In this document: positions 60,151-64,000 of the stretch, one piece after another
Layout of the letters: the number at the start of each line of letters is the position of its first letter
How positions within the stretch are numbered: position 1 is the first letter of the stretch
Assembly (NCBI GenBank): GCA_029938115.1
Contig: JAPYOP010000009.1
Coordinates: 24,592-88,591, forward strand
Length of the DNA: 64,000 nucleotides
From: Colwellia sp.
GTDB lineage: Bacteria > Pseudomonadota > Gammaproteobacteria > Enterobacterales > Alteromonadaceae
Reading direction: 5' to 3'
Notes under the pieces: generated by a model
What the model was told of the DNA's origin: nothing
Seen by the model: only the letters and a program-made list of their open reading frames with translations
Database searches by the model: none
Made by a program: the position numbers and the translations under genes

Positions 60151-61179
60151 ATGAACGATACAACACAGTATTCCTCATCAGTACAAGCAGCAGATGAAGA
60201 GAAACAATATATTGAAAACTACGTTGATTTAGCCGCTAAACGTATTGGCGGCGAAACATTAATATGTAGTGATGATTTTTTCGCAGAGATGGAAAATTTA
60301 TTAAAACCAGGTCGCGGTGTTTTTATTGACGATAAATATACCGATCGAGGCAAATGGATGGATGGCTGGGAGTCTCGTCGTAGTTACGGTCGTGATGATG
60401 GCCGTGAATTTGATTGGTGCGTGATACGTTTGGGCACCCCCGGAATTATCAAAGCGGTTGATGTTGATACCCACCATTTTCGTGGTAATGCACCAGCACA
60501 AATTAGTATTGAAGCTTGTCTTTCTATCGGTAATCCGGATGAAAATACACAGTGGACAGAAATATTAACCAAGCACGATACTAACGCCCATAGTCAAAAT
60601 GTCTTTGTCGTGCAAAGTGATAAAACTTGGAGTCATGTTCGTCTAAATATTTTTCCCGATGGCGGTGTTGCAAGGTTTCGTGTTTATGGTGAAGTGGTCA
60701 TTGATTGGCAACAGTTTTTACCCGGCGAACTCATTGATACGGCTGCTATTACCAATGGCGGCAAAGCTTTGTTATGTAGTGATATGTTTTTCAGTGATAA
60801 AAATAATCTAATTATGCCTGAGCGCGGTAAGGATATGGGTGATGGTTGGGAAACTAAACGTCGTCGCGACCCCGGTCCTGATTGGATCATTATTGAATTG
60901 GCAAAATTGACAACAATCAAAAAAGTACTCATAGATACTTGTCATTTTAAGGGGAACTTTCCGGATACGTTTAAATTAGAAGCTGCACATGCAGCCGATA
61001 AATCGACTGCGATAGATAAAATGCAGTGGTGCACTATAATCGAGCAAACGAAGCTGTTTGCAGATCGTGAACAATGGTTTGCCCTCGAAGGAAATGAACA
61101 AACGTTTAGCCATGTCAGATTGAATATTTATCCTGATGGCGGTGTTAGTCGCATGCGTATTATGGGTTATGTAGTTTAA
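60151..61179 (+). CDS. alc: Allantoicase
   Basis: 342 residues made of two homologous allantoicase domains. Domain 1 contains GGETLICSDDFFAEMENLL, GRGVFIDDKYTDRGKWMDGWESRR and DWCVIRLGTPGIIKAVDVDTHHFRGNAPAQISIEA. Domain 2 repeats the pattern with GGKALLCSDMFFSDKNNLI, GDGWETKRRRDPGPDWIIIELA and DTCHFKGNFPDTFKLEA. It splits allantoate into ureidoglycolate and urea. The ATG has GAAAGAGAG upstream. The choice of allantoicase over ammonia-releasing AllC means that urea, not ammonia, is the released nitrogen form. Confidence 0.96.
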   Translation: MNDTTQYSSSVQAADEEKQYIENYVDLAAKRIGGETLICSDDFFAEMENLLKPGRGVFIDDKYTDRGKWMDGWESRRSYGRDDGREFDWCVIRLGTPGIIKAVDVDTHHFRGNAPAQISIEACLSIGNPDENTQWTEILTKHDTNAHSQNVFVVQSDKTWSHVRLNIFPDGGVARFRVYGEVVIDWQQFLPGELIDTAAITNGGKALLCSDMFFSDKNNLIMPERGKDMGDGWETKRRRDPGPDWIIIELAKLTTIKKVLIDTCHFKGNFPDTFKLEAAHAADKSTAIDKMQWCTIIEQTKLFADREQWFALEGNEQTFSHVRLNIYPDGGVSRMRIMGYVV

Positions 61180-61188
61180 GGATCAGAT

Positions 61189-61743
61189 ATGACCATTACC
61201 GAACTAAATCAATTAGATTTGAAAACTGCACATCAAGCGTTTATGCAGTGTTGTACCGCCGAAGCTTGGGTTGAAAAAATGCTACTTGATATGCCTTATG
61301 ACAATGTTGAAACATTATCGGCACAAGCGAATAGTAACTGGCAGGGATTAAACGAAGCGGATTATTTACAGGCATTTGAAGGGCATCCAAAAATTGGTGA
61401 CGTTTCAAGTTTAAGAGATAAATATCGGGCGACAGAGCAGCTTGCGGCAGGTGAGCAGTCAGGCGTCAACAGCGCCACAGAACACGCTTTGATTGAGTTG
61501 AAACAGCTTAATGATGACTATGAAGATAAATTTGGCTTTATCTTTATCGTTTGTGCAACAGGTAAAACAGCGCAGCAAATGTTAAACATATTAGCGCTTC
61601 GGATTGTCAATGATAGAACAGCCGAGCTTGTTAATGCCGCAGCAGAGCAAAGAAAAATATTGCAGATCAGAATTGAAAAAATGATCACAAATTTGGCAAA
61701 TAACACCCCTCCATTAAACCAAAAAAAAGAAGCGCAGTCATGA
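61189..61743 (+). CDS. uraD: 2-oxo-4-hydroxy-4-carboxy-5-ureidoimidazoline (OHCU) decarboxylase
   Basis: 184 residues of the OHCU decarboxylase fold: FMQCCTAEAWVEKML, FEGHPKIGDVSSLRDKY with the catalytic His, ATEHALIELKQLNDDYEDKFGFIFIVCATGKTAQQML and RTAELVNAAAEQRKILQIRIEKM. It converts OHCU to S-allantoin. AAGGATC precedes the ATG nine bases after the allantoicase stop. Its end overlaps uraH by four bases (ATGA). Confidence 0.94.
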   Translation: MTITELNQLDLKTAHQAFMQCCTAEAWVEKMLLDMPYDNVETLSAQANSNWQGLNEADYLQAFEGHPKIGDVSSLRDKYRATEQLAAGEQSGVNSATEHALIELKQLNDDYEDKFGFIFIVCATGKTAQQMLNILALRIVNDRTAELVNAAAEQRKILQIRIEKMITNLANNTPPLNQKKEAQS

Positions 61744-62081
61744 GTCAGATAACTTCACATGTATTGGACACAAGTCGTGGTAAACCAGCGAGTGGTATAT
61801 CCGTCACTTTATTTGAAGATGTTTCAGGTAAATGGAACGAGTTAACACAGGGAGTAACGAATGCTGATGGTCGTGTCTCTGATTTTCTTGCAGCTGAGCG
61901 TATATTGCCTGCAGGAAATTATCGTGTGCACTTTGCTATCAGTGACTATTTTAGTGCTTTAAACGAGCAAGCTTTTTATCCGTATGTTGATATCGTCTTT
62001 ACTATCAACAGTAAAGGGGAACACTATCATATTCCCTTATTACTGAGTGCTTTTGGCTATTCAACTTACCGTGGCAGTTAA
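61740..62081 (+). CDS. uraH: 5-hydroxyisourate hydrolase (transthyretin-like)
   Basis: 113 residues. It has the family start ITSHVLDTSRGKPASGISVTLF, the central FFPYVDIVF-like segment (QAFYPYVDIVFTIN), HIPLLLSAFGYSTYRGS and the diagnostic C-terminal YRGS. It hydrolyses 5-hydroxyisourate to OHCU, the step before UraD. There is no signal peptide. It overlaps uraD and lies one base before allA, so uraD-uraH-allA-guaD are tightly coupled. Confidence 0.96.
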   Translation: MSQITSHVLDTSRGKPASGISVTLFEDVSGKWNELTQGVTNADGRVSDFLAAERILPAGNYRVHFAISDYFSALNEQAFYPYVDIVFTINSKGEHYHIPLLLSAFGYSTYRGS

Positions 62082-62082
62082 G

Positions 62083-62622
62083 ATGATTTTAACGGCAAAA
62101 CTGCTAACGAAAGCCGCTTTTTTACCTTTTGGTGATGTGATTGAAGTCACCGATCAAACGGAAAAAAAAGCCATTAACTATGGACTGACTCAACGATATA
62201 ACGCCTTAGCAAACATCGATGTAACTGAAAATATGGGCGCTGGAATTATTAGTGTTTTTCGTTCTACACCTAAAAATGAAAGTGAGAATAACCTTGCTAC
62301 CGGGCAAATAATGATTGATTGCATGGAGCGACATCCCTTATCGAGCCAAGCATTTTATCCCCTGTCAGCAAAGCCCTATTTAGTTGTTGTAGCACCGTTA
62401 GGTGAGTTTGACAAAACTAAAATACAAGTTTTTTTAGCTCAACAAAATCAAGGTGTTAATTACCATAAAGGTACTTGGCATCATTACTGTTTAGCTTTAC
62501 AGCAAGTCTCTGATTTTTTAGTTATAGATCGTCAAGGCTCAGGTGAAAATTGCGATGAGGTTAGCTTATCTACTCCCATAACCATTCATTATGATTTAAA
62601 CAACAAGAGCGACTTAAGTTAA
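62083..62622 (+). CDS. allA: Ureidoglycolate lyase
   Basis: From ATG 62083 this encodes 179 residues. An upstream GTG at 62047 lies inside uraH and is less likely. Motifs are LTKAAFLPFGDVIEV, ISVFRSTP, MIDCMERHPLSSQAFYPLSAKPYLVVVA and the active-site region NYHKGTWHHYCLAL. It cleaves ureidoglycolate into glyoxylate and urea, the last step of the pathway. It overlaps guaD by one base. Confidence 0.94.
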   Translation: MILTAKLLTKAAFLPFGDVIEVTDQTEKKAINYGLTQRYNALANIDVTENMGAGIISVFRSTPKNESENNLATGQIMIDCMERHPLSSQAFYPLSAKPYLVVVAPLGEFDKTKIQVFLAQQNQGVNYHKGTWHHYCLALQQVSDFLVIDRQGSGENCDEVSLSTPITIHYDLNNKSDLS

Positions 62623-63932
62623 TGTCCATGAAAGTTTTTCGAGGTGAAATTTTACATTTCATCGAAGACCCAGCGTTAAATTCGCAAGAAGAAATAGAGC
62701 AAACGAGCCATCAGTATTTTGAGGATGGCATTTTACTTATTGAAAACGGTAAAGTTAAACAACTTGGTAGTGCAGAATTGCTACTAGAACAGCTCGATGA
62801 CGATATTGAAATTACTCATATTGAAAATGGTTTAATTGTCCCAGGCTTTATTGATACCCACATCCATTATCCTCAAACAGAAATGATAGGCAGTTATGGT
62901 GAACAGCTTTTACAATGGTTAGAAAACTATACTTTTCCGGTGGAAAAACAGTTCAGTGACAAAAATTATGCCCTTAAAGTCAGTGAGTTCTTCCTGAATC
63001 AATTACTCACAAATGGTACAACTACGGCGTTGGTTTTTGGCTCCGTTCATCCTGAATCAGTGGAAGCCTTTTTTGAAACAGCATTAAATAAAAACCTTCG
63101 GATGATTGCAGGTAAAGTCATGATGGATATCAATGCGCCTGATTACTTAACCGATACCGCACAAAGTAGCTATGATGAATCCAAAACGCTAATTGAGAAG
63201 TGGCACGGTAAAGGTCGATTGCAATATGCAGTAACTCCAAGGTTTGCACCTACCAGCAGTAACGAACAACTCAGTTTTGCTGGTAAATTATTAAAAGAGC
63301 ATCCAGGGGTTTATCTTCATACCCATTTGTCAGAAAACCTTAAAGAAATTGAATGGGTAAAATCACTTCATCCTGACTGTGAAAATTACTTAGACGTTTA
63401 TAATAAACATCAACTGCTCAGTGAGCGTAGTGTGTTTGCCCATGGCATACATTTATGCGACAAAGAATATAGGGCTTTGTCTGAATCGGGCTCTGCACTT
63501 GCTTTTTGTCCGAGTTCTAACATGTTTTTAGGCAGTGGTTTGTTCAAGCTAGACCTTGCACAACAGCATCAAATAAAAGTTGGTTTGGGGACGGATGTTG
63601 GCGCAGGTACGAGTTTTTCAATTTTAGAAACATTAAAAGATGCATATAAAACTCAGCAGCTTAGAGGTAAGAAGTTAGATTCGTTTCAGTCCTTTTACTT
63701 AGCAACTTTAGGTGGCGCAAGAGCATTAGATTTAGAAGGCACCGTCGGTAATTTTAAATCTGGCTGCGAAGCTGATTTTATTGTATTGGATTATCACGCA
63801 ACAGATTTAATGAAAATGCGTATTAAACAATGTAGAACGCTATCAGAAAAATTGTTTTCTTTAATGATACTAGGTGATGATCGTGCAATTAGGTCAACTT
63901 ACATTCAAGGCGAATTAGCCAAAATTAATTAA
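62622..63932 (+). CDS. guaD: Guanine deaminase
   Basis: 436 residues of the metal-dependent amidohydrolase family. GFIDTHIHYPQTEMIGSYGEQLLQWLENYTFPVE is the guanine-deaminase signature with two metal His. YLHTHLSENLKEIEWV, VFAHGIHL and GLGTDVGAGTSFS give the remaining ligands. It converts guanine to xanthine, which enters XdhAB. The ATG overlaps the allA stop. The product starts MSMKVFRGEILHFIEDPA. It is the last complete gene of the window. Confidence 0.96.
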   Translation: MSMKVFRGEILHFIEDPALNSQEEIEQTSHQYFEDGILLIENGKVKQLGSAELLLEQLDDDIEITHIENGLIVPGFIDTHIHYPQTEMIGSYGEQLLQWLENYTFPVEKQFSDKNYALKVSEFFLNQLLTNGTTTALVFGSVHPESVEAFFETALNKNLRMIAGKVMMDINAPDYLTDTAQSSYDESKTLIEKWHGKGRLQYAVTPRFAPTSSNEQLSFAGKLLKEHPGVYLHTHLSENLKEIEWVKSLHPDCENYLDVYNKHQLLSERSVFAHGIHLCDKEYRALSESGSALAFCPSSNMFLGSGLFKLDLAQQHQIKVGLGTDVGAGTSFSILETLKDAYKTQQLRGKKLDSFQSFYLATLGGARALDLEGTVGNFKSGCEADFIVLDYHATDLMKMRIKQCRTLSEKLFSLMILGDDRAIRSTYIQGELAKIN

Positions 63933-63936
63933 TAAT

Positions 63937-63966
63937 AAAAATAAAAATAAAAATAAAAATAAAAAT
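63937..63966. repeat. Five tandem AAAAAT hexamers before the next gene
   Basis: AAAAAT is repeated exactly five times from 63937 to 63966, just after guaD and 15 bases before the ribosome-binding site (AGGAG, 63981-63985) of the next gene. Confidence 0.9.
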
Positions 63967-63990
63967 AACAAAAAAGAAAAAGGAGAAAAT

Positions 63991-64000
63991 ATGGATCCCT
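63991..64000 (+). CDS. Start of the next gene (partial; possibly urate hydroxylase PuuD)
   Basis: ATG GAT CCC T, nine codon bases plus one, follows AGGAG with a five-base gap. Met-Asp-Pro is how many PuuD membrane urate hydroxylases begin, and urate oxidation is the only missing step in this operon. The identity is inference from position; the sequence shows only a gene start. Confidence 0.45.

Overview
The window is AT-rich chromosomal DNA, densely coding, with no plasmid, phage or rRNA signal and no tRNA that I could see. Gene content (TonB/Fec-type glycan or siderophore uptake, sulfatase, Leloir pathway, RND efflux, multihaem cytochrome, DUF1800/DUF1501 pair, purine ring degradation) points to a marine heterotrophic gammaproteobacterium of the Alteromonadales, probably Colwellia/Thalassotalea-like. 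That placement is inferred from protein resemblance and base composition, not from a marker gene.

Layout. 1-3.7 kb: a divergent cell-surface signalling set, made of an STN-bearing TonB-dependent receptor (cut by the window start) and a FecI-type sigma factor with its FecR regulator. 3.7-5.4 kb: a palindromic intergenic repeat, an IS1595-like transposase remnant and a DUF418 membrane protein. 5.4-20 kb: a galactoside/galactan utilisation locus. On the minus strand lie a sulfatase, a lipoprotein fusing an esterase to a beta-helix, a GH2 beta-galactosidase lipoprotein and a LacI regulator; on the plus strand lie galT, galK, a vSGLT-type Na+/galactose symporter, galE and galM. LacI-type palindromes lie in the lacI-galT gap. 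20-26 kb: a tripartite RND pump (outer-membrane lipoprotein, adaptor, inner-membrane pump). 26-31 kb: DUF1800, DUF1501 (Tat substrate) and an octahaem c-type cytochrome with HEAT/TPR-like repeats. 31-37 kb: gamma-glutamyltransferase, small unknown genes, a GNAT acetyltransferase, a decayed amidohydrolase, a periplasmic binding protein and DUF3422.

37.4-47.4 kb: a coherent accessory cluster with a flavin monooxygenase, TetR regulator, alpha/beta hydrolase, two SDRs, FGGY kinase, GlpD-like dehydrogenase and an alkyl-DHAP-synthase-like flavoenzyme. The kinase, GlpD-like and AGPS-like enzymes together could phosphorylate, oxidise and cleave an alkylglycerol ether. I regard this as the best candidate for an undescribed pathway. 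47.5-50 kb: a LysR regulator and a two-subunit 3-oxoacid CoA-transferase. 50-52 kb: a WD40-like lipoprotein and a small unknown gene.

52-64 kb: purine catabolism. A RutR-like TetR regulator, deoD, xdhABC, allB, allantoicase, uraD, uraH, allA and guaD take purine nucleosides to glyoxylate and urea. The urate-oxidising step is the only one missing, and the next gene begins ten bases before the window ends, with ATG GAT CCC (Met-Asp-Pro), which suits a PuuD-type urate hydroxylase.
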